Source: Limnospira sp050045915 | Lineage (GTDB): Bacteria > Cyanobacteriota > Cyanobacteriia > Cyanobacteriales > Microcoleaceae | Direction of reading: 5' to 3' | Assembly: GCA_050045915.1 (NCBI GenBank) | Contig: JBNGCR010000001.1 | Span: 1-64,000, forward strand | Length of the DNA: 64,000 nucleotides | Shown here: in pieces, positions 49,695 to 57,828 of the stretch | How the letters are laid out: each line of letters begins with the position of its first letter | Numbering within the stretch: position 1 is the first letter of the stretch | Program-made: the position numbers and the translations under genes | The notes under the pieces: generated by a model | Database searches by the model: none | Told to the model about the DNA's origin: nothing | What the model saw: the letters and a program-made list of their open reading frames with translations, nothing else

Positions 49695-50546
49695 ATGTCA
49701 AAGCATTTTTTATCCGGAATCCGTTGGTCTTTGCGTCAGTGGTTCTATCCGTTACTCTCCGTCTCCGTCGCCCTGGCGGTCGGGCTGGGGTCGCTCCCGC
49801 CGGCCCAGGCTTTTTCCTGGCAAGATTTGATCTTTCGGGGCATTCAGGTGATCCAACTTTCCACCCTCTCCGACCGCCAGGAAGTCTCTCTCGGGGAGCA
49901 AATTGACCGAGAACTCGTCGGCGGGGAAATTCGCGTCCTCCGCAACCGGGAAGCGACGGCTTACATCGATCGCATCGGGCAGCAATTGGCCCGAGCCAGC
50001 GATCGCCCCGAAATCCCCTACACCTTCCGGGTGGTGGACGACCGGGCGATCAACGCCTTCGCCACGATGGGGGGATTCGTCTACGTCAATACCGGATTGA
50101 TGTTGGCTGCAGACAACGAGGCTGAACTGGCCAGCGTCATCGCCCACGAAATCGGCCACATCGTCGGGCGACATTCTGTCGATCAGATGAAGCGGATGGC
50201 GATCGCCCAGGGGGTCGCCTCGGTGGCGGGAATCGACAATAATATGGCGGTTCAAATCGGCGTGGAACTCGCCCTGCGTCGCCCCCACAGCCGCAGTGCG
50301 GAGTACGAAGCCGACCGCCTGGGAGTCGCTACCCTGGGACGGGCGGGCTACGACCCGCGGGCAGCGGTGGACTTCCTGGCTAAATTGCTCGGTGGCGGTT
50401 CCCCCCCCACGTTCTTGAGTACCCACCCGGCGACGGGCGATCGCATCGAGGCTTTGGAGCGAGAAATCGACGCGACGGCGACCGCCTCCGGCGCGGGAAC
50501 GGACGAAGCCGCCTACCGCGCCACCCTCGAGTACCTCTTTTCGTAG
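49695..50546 (+). CDS. M48 family metalloprotease, secreted or periplasmic
   Basis: 283 residues. An N-terminal signal peptide is visible (basic MSKHFLSGIRWSLRQW, hydrophobic FYPLLSVSVALAVGLGSLPPAQA; cleavage likely after AQA about residue 35). Zinc motif HEIGH at 152-156 (VIAHEIGHIVGRHS), third ligand Glu in AEYEADRLG (about 204), as in M48 peptidases related to BepA/Loi. FVYVNTGLMLAADNEAELASVIAHE and STHPATGDRIEAL are also typical. It probably acts in envelope protein quality control. A heptamer array begins seven bases after the stop. Confidence 0.93.
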   Translation: MSKHFLSGIRWSLRQWFYPLLSVSVALAVGLGSLPPAQAFSWQDLIFRGIQVIQLSTLSDRQEVSLGEQIDRELVGGEIRVLRNREATAYIDRIGQQLARASDRPEIPYTFRVVDDRAINAFATMGGFVYVNTGLMLAADNEAELASVIAHEIGHIVGRHSVDQMKRMAIAQGVASVAGIDNNMAVQIGVELALRRPHSRSAEYEADRLGVATLGRAGYDPRAAVDFLAKLLGGGSPPTFLSTHPATGDRIEALEREIDATATASGAGTDEAAYRATLEYLFS

Positions 50547-50553
50547 AAAGGAG

Positions 50554-50588
50554 AATTGATAATTCTCAATTCTCAATTCTCAATTCTT
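50554..50588. repeat. Heptamer array AATTGAT + AATTCTC x3.9
   Basis: Five heptamers fill the entire space between the convergent stop codons of the M48 protease and the phosphoesterase gene. Confidence 0.9.
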
Positions 50589-51350
50589 CTACTGGGCTTC
50601 GGGCCGGCTGTACCGCAACCGAGCCAAAAATGAAGGGGGTTTGAGGGGAGTGATCAGTTCTTCGAGGGGCAGTGTCCGAAATTTGGAGTGGAGGGCGTTA
50701 ACCTGGTACACGGTATTCGTATCGAGTTCCAAGGCGGTCAGCCAGCCGCTTCTGGCGTGGTAGACCCCGGTATCGATCCCGAGCCATCCCTGCCCCCGGA
50801 CGATGTTTCCCGGCTCGACCCCATCGAAGGTAAACGTGATCGTGTGGCCGATGATGATCTGTTTTTTGGGAAAGTAGGGTTTGGGGATGGAATGGAAGTC
50901 CCGCCGAATCCAACAAAACTCGGCGGCGGTCTGTTCCTGGAGGGGCAGTTTGGGATGGACTCCGGCGTGGACGAGCCAGGTGTCGCCGAGATCGAGGAAC
51001 AGGGGCAGCGATCGCATCCACTGCAAGTGATCTCGGGGGATGATCTCCGCGTCTTGGTAGGAGATGACTGTGGCTTGACCCCCGCTGTAGAGCCAAGCCT
51101 GCCAGGCCTGTTGGTTGTTGCCGACTTCCGGCATCGCGCTCAACATCAGTTGTTCGTGGTTGCCCATCAGGCAGTGATAGGGGCTGTTTTTGACGAACTC
51201 GACGACTTGGGCGCTTTTGGGCCCGCGATCGATCAGATCTCCGAGAAAGTAGACTTCATCTTCGGCACCCGGGCTGAGTCGATCGAGGAGGGCCATCATT
51301 CCATCGAAATGCCCGTGTATGTCACCAATCACAATGCGTCGGTTAGACAT
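50589..51350 (-). CDS. Metallophosphoesterase, serine/threonine protein phosphatase family
   Basis: 253 residues. All three metal-site motifs of the PPP-type phosphoesterases are present near the N-terminus: GDIHGHFDGM, VYFLGDLIDRGPKS and LMGNHEQLM. Further His residues follow in WLVHAGVHPKLPL and IIIGHTITF. Bacterial members include PrpA-like protein phosphatases and diadenosine tetraphosphatases; the present sequence could be either. Cytoplasmic, with no signal. It ends at the heptamer array shared with the M48 protease and follows DUF1995 on the same strand after 42 bases, so they may be co-transcribed. Confidence 0.93.
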   Translation of the reverse strand: MSNRRIVIGDIHGHFDGMMALLDRLSPGAEDEVYFLGDLIDRGPKSAQVVEFVKNSPYHCLMGNHEQLMLSAMPEVGNNQQAWQAWLYSGGQATVISYQDAEIIPRDHLQWMRSLPLFLDLGDTWLVHAGVHPKLPLQEQTAAEFCWIRRDFHSIPKPYFPKKQIIIGHTITFTFDGVEPGNIVRGQGWLGIDTGVYHARSGWLTALELDTNTVYQVNALHSKFRTLPLEELITPLKPPSFLARLRYSRPEAQ

Positions 51351-51392
51351 TGTTTTCTGTGTCCTGACGGATTGACTTGAGCCATGATTCGC

Positions 51393-52139
51393 TCATCTGC
51401 TCAGGGCATTGAGGAAACTTTGGAGTCCGGAAAGAAAACCTTTTTTCTGGGCTTGGGGGTTGGACTGGACGGAGTTGGGGTCGGTTCCTTGAATTGCCCG
51501 AGCTAACAGTTGTTCCAACTCATCTCCGACGGGTTTCGTCGGTTGCTGGGCGATTTTTTGATAGTCTCCATCGACTTCCAGCCACACTTCCCAAGGGGAA
51601 GGATAACACCGATACAATGCGGCACCATCTAGGGGCTTGAGATAGTAGCAGGATTCGATGGTATTGATAAAGCGTTCCCGCAATTGGCGAGCCGCGTATC
51701 CTATTCCTATAATAGCAACATCTTCCAAGCGGGGATTTAAAAGAATGACCGGGCGATCGCCGGCGAGTTTGGAGAGGGTTTCCACCTCGTGTACTTCCAC
51801 AGAGGACGGCGACACCACCAAGAATCGTCCGTCGTCGGGTTGGAGTCGCCTCTCGACGGGAGAACGACTGGTCCCCACGTCCGTGACCCGGAAGCTGGTT
51901 TCTCCCCAGTCACGGCGGGCGAGGGCTGCGGCTCCGGCATCGGGAAAGAGGACTTTGAGTACCGCGTCGGGTGTCTCGACGGCGGGGATGAACTCTTGGG
52001 CGATGGACTGGGCTTGCAGTTCAATTTCCGGGAACACCAGTTCCACTTGGATGAGGGTGTGGCCGTCTTCGAGAGCCGCCCGGGCGGCTTCTTTGGCTTG
52101 GGCGATCGCTTCTTCTAGGGTGGTGGGAAGTTGTGTCAT
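51393..52139 (-). CDS. DUF1995 family protein
   Basis: 248 residues, MTQLPTTLEEAIAQAKEAARAALEDGHTLIQVELVFPEIELQAQSIAQEF. It matches the DUF1995 family shared by cyanobacteria and chloroplasts. Conserved blocks: VKVLFPDAGAAALARRDWGE-like, VIVSPSSVEVHEVETLSK and VILLNPRLEDVAIIGIGYAARQLRERFINTIESCYYLKPL. Plant homologues are linked to low-PSII-accumulation type functions in some descriptions, but the biochemical role is not settled to my knowledge. It is likely a soluble, stromal-like protein here. It precedes the phosphoesterase gene on the same strand. Confidence 0.88.
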   Translation of the reverse strand: MTQLPTTLEEAIAQAKEAARAALEDGHTLIQVELVFPEIELQAQSIAQEFIPAVETPDAVLKVLFPDAGAAALARRDWGETSFRVTDVGTSRSPVERRLQPDDGRFLVVSPSSVEVHEVETLSKLAGDRPVILLNPRLEDVAIIGIGYAARQLRERFINTIESCYYLKPLDGAALYRCYPSPWEVWLEVDGDYQKIAQQPTKPVGDELEQLLARAIQGTDPNSVQSNPQAQKKGFLSGLQSFLNALSR

Positions 52140-52287
52140 AGATTCGGGATATTGGGATCGATACTCTCAGTTGCAGCTATTATCTCACGAGCTTTGCCGT
52201 GGGGGGCAGGGGAATGGGTGGGGTGTCGGGGTGTGGAGAAATATAGCCAAAATCCCGAAATCTGCCGATGGGGGGGCTCGACCGCGA

Positions 52288-52315
52288 GCTGACGGCTCAA
52301 AGCTGACCGCCGATT
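52288..52315. repeat. Degenerate heptamer array (GCTGACG type)
   Basis: GCTGACG, GCTCAAA, GCTGACC, GCCGATT; a decayed relative of the array at 57341-57368. Confidence 0.6.
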
Positions 52316-52593
52316 ACCACATACGCAAGGGATTGAAACCCAAAAAGTTCGCCGAATTAAAGTTCTTGATTATACAAATTCTCGGGTTAACATCTAGGGG
52401 GTATCGATCGCCAATTGATTGAATGGGAAAGTCGCGGAATCCGAGCCACGGAGATGCTTAACACATTTTATCCTGATTTGACAACTTTCCTGAGTCGGAG
52501 TCGTAAACGGGGGCAAACAATGACAGCTCGGCGGTGCTTTCCAAGCCCAATTTCCGGAGTCAGTGTCGCTCCCTTTCGCCATTATGGCGGAGG

Positions 52594-52622
52594 TTGACTT
52601 TTTTTTACAAAAGCTTTACAGT
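52594..52622 (+). promoter_or_regulatory. Candidate promoter of the 69-residue protein gene
   Basis: TTGACT (52594-52599) and TACAGT (52617-52622) with a 17-base spacer, giving a leader of about 90 bases. Confidence 0.55.
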
Positions 52623-52718
52623 GTTTGTTACCTAAATTTACATAACACCCTTGTTCTGCTTGGTACTCATTAACTACCGTATTCCTAAAACAATCCAAAG
52701 TCGAGTGAGTGACAACCT

Positions 52719-52928
52719 ATGGGTGCCATTAGTGAATTGGTGAGGACAGCAATCGATACCGGCTGTTTGACAGTTGAAACTGAAGAGCAGCTCCGCAACC
52801 TATTGCAGATGACAAAATACGGTCGAGACGATTTAGACGCATTTGTCAACCTCAACCATGCGGTGAGGGAAGGGCAAGTGCGGCAGGAGTCCCGCGAGTT
52901 GTTTCAATTAGGATGTTTGAAATCCTAG
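52719..52928 (+). CDS. Small conserved hypothetical protein
   Basis: 69 residues, MGAISELVRTAIDTGCLTVETEEQLRNLLQMTKYGRDDLDAF. Mostly helical and soluble; the layout (a short N-terminal helix, a Cys, EEQLRNLLQ, then DLDAFVNLNHAVREGQVRQESRE) resembles small cyanobacterial proteins annotated as hypothetical, some containing a similar 'LxxLxxAVxxGQVxRES' ending. No functional clue. A near-consensus promoter upstream supports it as a real gene. It is convergent with the REC-DUF3685 gene across 16 bases. Confidence 0.72.
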   Translation: MGAISELVRTAIDTGCLTVETEEQLRNLLQMTKYGRDDLDAFVNLNHAVREGQVRQESRELFQLGCLKS

Positions 52929-52944
52929 AATTCGGTTCAGACTA

Positions 52945-54753
52945 TCAATTCGAGGTCTTATTTTTTTTCACCGGGCTATCTTGAATTGAAGAACCGATTC
53001 CTTGGAGAATTCCGCGTCCGATCAAGCCGATGCCGCGGCCGAGAACTTGGGTCAACAAAAACACCACGCCGCTGCCGACAAAAGAGACAGCCGCCCTCAC
53101 GCGGGGCGCGATCGCGTCGCGACCTTCCAACACCAAAGTAACGGCTAGGGGAACGCCGGAGAGGTCTTCGAGTTCCCGACGTCGGGAGGCATAGATGGTT
53201 CGTTTTTGAATTCCCCGCTCTCCCAACACAAATAATGTATGGGTACTTTCAAAAATATCTTTCGGTTCGCTCACATAGCGATCGATACGATACCGCCACG
53301 ACAGGTTATTCCGAAACTTTTCAATTTCTCGGGTGGAGAGCATCCGGCGGTCGTAAAAGGTTTGTTTGACTTCTTCGAGATCGGCGAAACGGTTCAATAG
53401 CGGTTGCATGACACCGTTGGCAATTTGAATCACCCCGTGCTGCAAGAGGGCCTCAGCCCGTCGCGTCGCCTCCAGAGAACCCGGGGGATACACTTGGTTG
53501 TCGATGATTAAAGATTCTCCGAAAAGCAGGTGAGCGAGGAGGTCTTCCACGAGGGGAATCCGGCTCAGGATAGCCGTTTCCACCTGGGGGGCATCCCGGA
53601 GTAACACCGGGATCGCTTCCACCTGCCGATCGCCGACCGAGAGGGTGTAATATTTGCCGTAGAAATCGGCGATCGCCTCAGCCCACACGTCCCGCAGCAG
53701 GGCCGGAGAGTTGAGAACCAGGCGCTCGGGTTCGATCTCCGACAACTGCAACTCGTCGAGTAGGTCTTCAAACTTCCGCAGGATCGTGTAAATGAGTTCC
53801 TGCTTTTTGCTCAATTTCAGGATGTCTATTTCCAGGGGAATTCCCGTCTGGTTGACCAACCCGGACTGGAGTTTGGCGACGGTGGCATCGAATAAAAGCG
53901 ATCGCAGGGCCCCGAGATCAGCCGAACCCGGTGTCACCAAATCGGAACGGCCGGCCGGCACCAATTCCCCCCCTGGACTCGACGGCTCGGAACCGAGCCT
54001 CGGCGGGGTAGTTCCGTTCCCTCCCCAACCCGAAACATCCGGGGACTCGGGGAGCAGGTGAGAGACGATCCGGCGGGCGGTTCGCAACTCCCGATAACGG
54101 CCCCGGAGAATGAGCCAATTCAACATCGGCACCGCCCCCCCCGTCGGCATGGGGCCGGCTTTTTCCAGTTCTGCCCCCAGTTCTTCCAGGGTCGTTTCGA
54201 TGTCGCGCAGTCCGGGTGCGATCAAAGCGAAGCGCAATTTTTGCCAGCGGGTCGGGGCGGCTGGTTTTCCCCTCCGCGCGGACGGGGGGGCTTTCGGGAG
54301 GGGATCGACCCAATAGCGCCCTCCGGCGGCGACCTCGCGAATGGCGCTGAGGATTTCTTCGAGGGCGGCTCCTTTCGGACAGTAGCCCGCCACGCCGGCC
54401 TGTCGGGCGGCGGCGAGCAGGTCGGGGTCGGAGACGGCGGCGATCAGGAGCAGGGGGATGTCTCGATAGCGAATTTGAAATTGCTGACAAAATGCGATCG
54501 CCCGGTTGGGGTTGGATGTCAGGTCTTTCACCCCCAACTCCAAGATCGCCATTTTCACGGAGTCGGAAGCGGCTTCCGGCGGTGCGGTGGCATCCGATTG
54601 CGCCCACCCGTCGAGAATTTCGGAAGCTTGCGTCGCGGTTTCGGCTTCGGCGACCACTTCGAGGTCAGAAAACCGGTCGCAAATCGACCGAATTCCGATC
54701 CGAAAGATAGGATCGTCGTCAATTAGCAGCAGTTGAATAATGGATTGGCTCAT
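52945..54753 (-). CDS. Response regulator receiver fused to DUF3685 (Ycf55-like)
   Basis: 602 residues. Residues 6-140 are a CheY-like receiver: LLLIDDDPIFRIGIRSICDRF (acidic pair), IPLLLIAAVSD and GVAGYCPKGAALEEIL (Thr/Lys side). Where the phospho-Asp is expected the sequence reads MAILELGV, with Glu in place of Asp. Residues 150-580 are the DUF3685 domain shared with the plastid-encoded Ycf55, ending in a membrane-proximal stretch (FVGSGVVFLLTQVLGRGIGLIGRGILQGIG). No DNA-binding domain. Probably a non-canonical regulator at the membrane; partner kinase unknown. It ends convergent with the 69-residue gene. Confidence 0.88.
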   Translation of the reverse strand: MSQSIIQLLLIDDDPIFRIGIRSICDRFSDLEVVAEAETATQASEILDGWAQSDATAPPEAASDSVKMAILELGVKDLTSNPNRAIAFCQQFQIRYRDIPLLLIAAVSDPDLLAAARQAGVAGYCPKGAALEEILSAIREVAAGGRYWVDPLPKAPPSARRGKPAAPTRWQKLRFALIAPGLRDIETTLEELGAELEKAGPMPTGGAVPMLNWLILRGRYRELRTARRIVSHLLPESPDVSGWGGNGTTPPRLGSEPSSPGGELVPAGRSDLVTPGSADLGALRSLLFDATVAKLQSGLVNQTGIPLEIDILKLSKKQELIYTILRKFEDLLDELQLSEIEPERLVLNSPALLRDVWAEAIADFYGKYYTLSVGDRQVEAIPVLLRDAPQVETAILSRIPLVEDLLAHLLFGESLIIDNQVYPPGSLEATRRAEALLQHGVIQIANGVMQPLLNRFADLEEVKQTFYDRRMLSTREIEKFRNNLSWRYRIDRYVSEPKDIFESTHTLFVLGERGIQKRTIYASRRRELEDLSGVPLAVTLVLEGRDAIAPRVRAAVSFVGSGVVFLLTQVLGRGIGLIGRGILQGIGSSIQDSPVKKNKTSN

Positions 54754-54807
54754 CCGATGGGAAATGGGGGGGGCGGTTCTCCAATAGTGAAATCGGCTGG
54801 GTCGGCA

Positions 54808-56946
54808 TCATTCCAAAAATAGATTGGAGTCTGGGGGGCTGTAATTTTCCGGACTCGCGGCGGGGGCGGGGGCGGGAGCGGGAGCGGGGGCGGGAGCGGG
54901 AGCCGGAGCGGGGGCGGGGGCGGGGGCGGGTTCGTAATCGGAATAGCCGGAGTAGCCGGAACTGTCGGAATAGCCGGAATAGCCGGAGTAGCCGGAACTG
55001 TCGGAATAGCCGGAGTAGCCAGAACTGTCGGAATAGTCGGAATAGCCGGAACTGCGGGAGGGTTCATCCCGAGAGGAGGTGTAAGATCGCTGTCTCTGCT
55101 GTTGGGCGGCCCAGATGGCATCCCGTTCCGCCGCCCACCGGGCGATCGCGTTTTGGGCTTCGTAGTAGAGGGCGCGGCCGTAACCGATGCGGGAGGCTTC
55201 GGAGATAGCGGCACTGAGGCTGCCCCGGTCGGCTAGATCGTAGGCGCGATCCAAAATGGGTTGGTCTTGGGCGATCTGAATTTCGCTCACCCACCCGGCA
55301 ATTTTATCCTGGGCTTCGGCGTAGAGGGCGCGACCCTTCTCAATTTCGGAGGCCTTGTCGATCGCCCCGCTCAGGTTATCTTCCTTTGCCAGGGCCAGGG
55401 CTTCGTTGAGAATCGGCTGGTCTTCGACGATCTGAATTCGCTTCGTCCACTCGGCGATCAAGGTTTGCGCCTCGATCCGCAGGGGGCGGCCGAGTTCCAC
55501 TTCTCGGGCGTAGGCGACGGCGGCCCGGAATCCGTCCACGGTTTCCGTGCGGGCGAGTTCTCGGGCGACGGCAAGGTAGGGACGGTCTTCGATGCGCTGC
55601 ACCTCTTTGCGCCAGTGGGCGACCAAGGTTTGGGCGTGGATGCGGCGGGGGCGATCGGGCGCGATGGTTCCGGCCTGGTCGATGGCCACCTGCAGAGCCC
55701 AGGGGTGGCCGATTTGAGCTACCGCGCTCGCCAACTGCAGGCCGACGAGATCTTGAACCTGTGCCGACACCCGGTCTATCTGAGTTTTGGTTTCCTCATA
55801 CAGGGGACGGTAGACGTCCGGGACGTTTTCGGGGGCGGCGGACATTTTGTCCAGGGCGGCTCGGCCTTCGATCAAAGTGGCGATCTGGTAGGGGAAGGGT
55901 TCTCCGGAAGTCCGGTCGGAACTGACCCGTTGAATTTGGGTGAGCAGGATGACATCCCGGGCTTCTGAGTAGAAGGGCGAGTCGGACGGGATCAGTTGGG
56001 CGATTTCGATCGCCTCCTCGAAATTGTCTTTCTCCGTCGCCTCTACGGCCAGTTCGAGGAGGTCGCGGCTCCAGTTTTTGATTTCATTTTGGGCGACGGC
56101 GAAAATGTAGAGTTGGGGGTCAATTTTATTGGCCAGGGCGATCGCTTCCGACAGGTTGGAAGGGGTGGAACGTTTGGCGATGTTGCGGGCTTCTTTCAGG
56201 CGCTGTTCGCCCTGCTTTTCCAGGGCCATGCGGTCGAGGAGTTCGTCGTGTCGTTTTTCGCTCCAGTGGATATTGTTCAACTTGCCCAGGGCGATTATGA
56301 ACTCGAACGCCTGATCCCAGTTTTGATATTTGAGGGCCTCTTCGGCGCGATCGGCCATCTGTTGACCTTCGTCCCAGTTGTTTTTCCAACCCGCGATCGC
56401 CTGTTGGACTTCTGCGTAGGCCGGAGAGTCCTTCGGCACCACCGCCACCATCGCCAGGGCCCCTTGCAAATCCCCCGCGTCGATCTTCTGGTTGGCGTAG
56501 ACGAGCAGCCGGTCGAACCAGTACCGCATCATCTGTTTGGCCTGTGGCTTTAGGGGGTGGTCTTCGGGCCAGCTCTCCACCAGGGCAAAGGCTGCCTGAA
56601 TGTCTTCCAACGCCCCGGACTGGGTGGCGCGATCGGCACAGTAGAGGCGATCGCCCGAGGCGGAGCGGGCTGAAATTTCCTCGCAGTTCGGCGGTGGGGG
56701 TGTCGTGAGCAGCCACAACAGCGCCCCCGTCGCCGTCGTCCCGAAGCCCAACAGGACGATCAGCCACAGGAGTTGCCATCCCCAAAATCCCTTCGGCACC
56801 CGCAAGCGGGCCGGCGGTTTGGAGGTCGTCGCGAGTCGATCATTGTTATTGTCGGCGATCGTCATCTCATCGGTGAGTGTGACATCGACGGACGATTCAC
56901 CTTCTAACGCGGGTTGCCGAGAGTGTTCAAATTGGGGGGTCGCCAT
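54808..56946 (-). CDS. Single-pass membrane protein with TPR-like repeats and a low-complexity tail
   Basis: 712 residues. A polar N-terminus, one membrane helix (about 57-82, WQLLWLIVLLGFGTTATGALLWLL) and then some 500 residues of repeated helix pairs, each with patterns such as LALAKEDNLSGAIDKASEIEKGRALYAEAQDKIAGW; similar cyanobacterial proteins are labelled chromosome segregation ATPase without an ATPase motif. From about residue 630 the tail turns to tandem SSGYSGYSD units (YSDSSGYSGYS), then a run of alternating Ala-Pro (about 22 residues), then SPENYSPPDSNLFLE. The tail is probably an extended linker or adhesive region. Upstream of the REC-DUF3685 gene on the same strand. Confidence 0.85.
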   Translation of the reverse strand: MATPQFEHSRQPALEGESSVDVTLTDEMTIADNNNDRLATTSKPPARLRVPKGFWGWQLLWLIVLLGFGTTATGALLWLLTTPPPPNCEEISARSASGDRLYCADRATQSGALEDIQAAFALVESWPEDHPLKPQAKQMMRYWFDRLLVYANQKIDAGDLQGALAMVAVVPKDSPAYAEVQQAIAGWKNNWDEGQQMADRAEEALKYQNWDQAFEFIIALGKLNNIHWSEKRHDELLDRMALEKQGEQRLKEARNIAKRSTPSNLSEAIALANKIDPQLYIFAVAQNEIKNWSRDLLELAVEATEKDNFEEAIEIAQLIPSDSPFYSEARDVILLTQIQRVSSDRTSGEPFPYQIATLIEGRAALDKMSAAPENVPDVYRPLYEETKTQIDRVSAQVQDLVGLQLASAVAQIGHPWALQVAIDQAGTIAPDRPRRIHAQTLVAHWRKEVQRIEDRPYLAVARELARTETVDGFRAAVAYAREVELGRPLRIEAQTLIAEWTKRIQIVEDQPILNEALALAKEDNLSGAIDKASEIEKGRALYAEAQDKIAGWVSEIQIAQDQPILDRAYDLADRGSLSAAISEASRIGYGRALYYEAQNAIARWAAERDAIWAAQQQRQRSYTSSRDEPSRSSGYSDYSDSSGYSGYSDSSGYSGYSGYSDSSGYSGYSDYEPAPAPAPAPAPAPAPAPAPAPAPAASPENYSPPDSNLFLE

Positions 56947-57340
56947 GACTTCACCATCTTCCTTTCATCCATAGGTTAAACCCAACCCGGTCGGGGACGG
57001 GTGCCGAGTGCAGTCCCTGGTTTTTCCAAACCAGACCCGAACGCCAGAGCGGACGGTACATCAACCGCATCAATATCGGTCGGATGATTCGGTGAATCGA
57101 ACTGCGCTCAGTCTTTGCCGTCTGCTCGGAATTTCCAGACCCGATCGACTGTTATCTTAAACGCTTTGGAGCCCAGATGGGCAACATTGACCGCTTGATC
57201 TGCAAAATTTGTCCGGTCGAAACCGCTTTCGGACTCATTTTGAAGAATTGTTAACCCCCCCGGGGAGCACTCGGGGGGCAGGACAGGGCGGTTCAATTGA
57301 CCCATCCCGAACCCTCCCATGTTATGGGCGACCGACCTTT

Positions 57341-57368
57341 GCTGATGGCTGAAAGCTGACTGCTGATT
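57341..57368. repeat. Heptamer array GCTGATG/GCTGAAA/GCTGACT/GCTGATT
   Basis: Four units with a constant GCTGA and two variable bases, ending in GCTATA as the TATAGC elements do. Confidence 0.85.
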
Positions 57369-57454
57369 GCTATAACGATTCAAAGCATCTTCTAACGAAC
57401 TGATCAGTTTCACAACTATCGCCTCAATGTTCTCAATTTACTCCTCAATTGACG

Positions 57455-57540
57455 CGGGGAATCCATGTACCCGCTACTGTTCCAGTAGAGCAAGGGACTG
57501 AGAGCTTCCCCGAACCCCTCAAAAGTTAAGAGGTGGCTCG
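57455..57540. ncRNA. Possible structured RNA element
   Basis: CGGGGAA (about 57455) pairs with TTCCCCG (about 57507); inside, CTACTG-TTC-CAGTAG is a perfect hairpin (about 57473); after it CCTC...GAGG forms another arm. The element could be read on either strand. No known family is recognised. Confidence 0.3.
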
Positions 57541-57828
57541 ATCCGCTCTGGAGACTCGATCCGCCCGAATCTCATTTTATACTGGGTGCGATCGGCGGGG
57601 TGTCGGGGAAGCTCCCGGAGGTAAATCCTATCTGTGTTCTCCCTTTGCTTAACCGTTGCCTTGCCGAAGCACCGCCACCGATGTCGCCGCCCGCCATTAG
57701 ATTGACGGTGAGGACGGACATTAAGTTCGACTCGACCCAATTTGAACCCTTTTGAACGGCGTCGGGACGATGGGGGAGATTGGCGAGAGTCCGAACCGGC
57801 CAAGTCCTGCGATCGCAACTTTTCGCCG

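Larger units (their letters stand above)
52140..52718. other. Spacer with degenerate heptamers and a CRISPR-repeat-like motif
   Basis: 579 bases. 52288-52315 is a degenerate GCTGACG heptamer array; 52323-52339 reads ACGCAAGGGATTGAAAC, like the 3' half of many cyanobacterial CRISPR repeats, but occurs once. The right end carries the promoter of the small gene at 52719. No gene. Confidence 0.65.
56947..57828. other. Long spacer with a heptamer array and a possible structured RNA
   Basis: 882 bases. Two minus-strand frames (57108-57413 and 57519-57818) have no family resemblance, and the first includes a heptamer array. 57341-57368 is that array, 57617-57640 the 24-base motif shared with 14204. 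See the separate entry for 57455-57540. I call no gene here. Confidence 0.6.

Noticed and set aside
57108..57413. 101-codon minus-strand frame with GTG start
   Set aside because: The frame runs through a heptamer repeat array and shows no known domain; kept as spacer.
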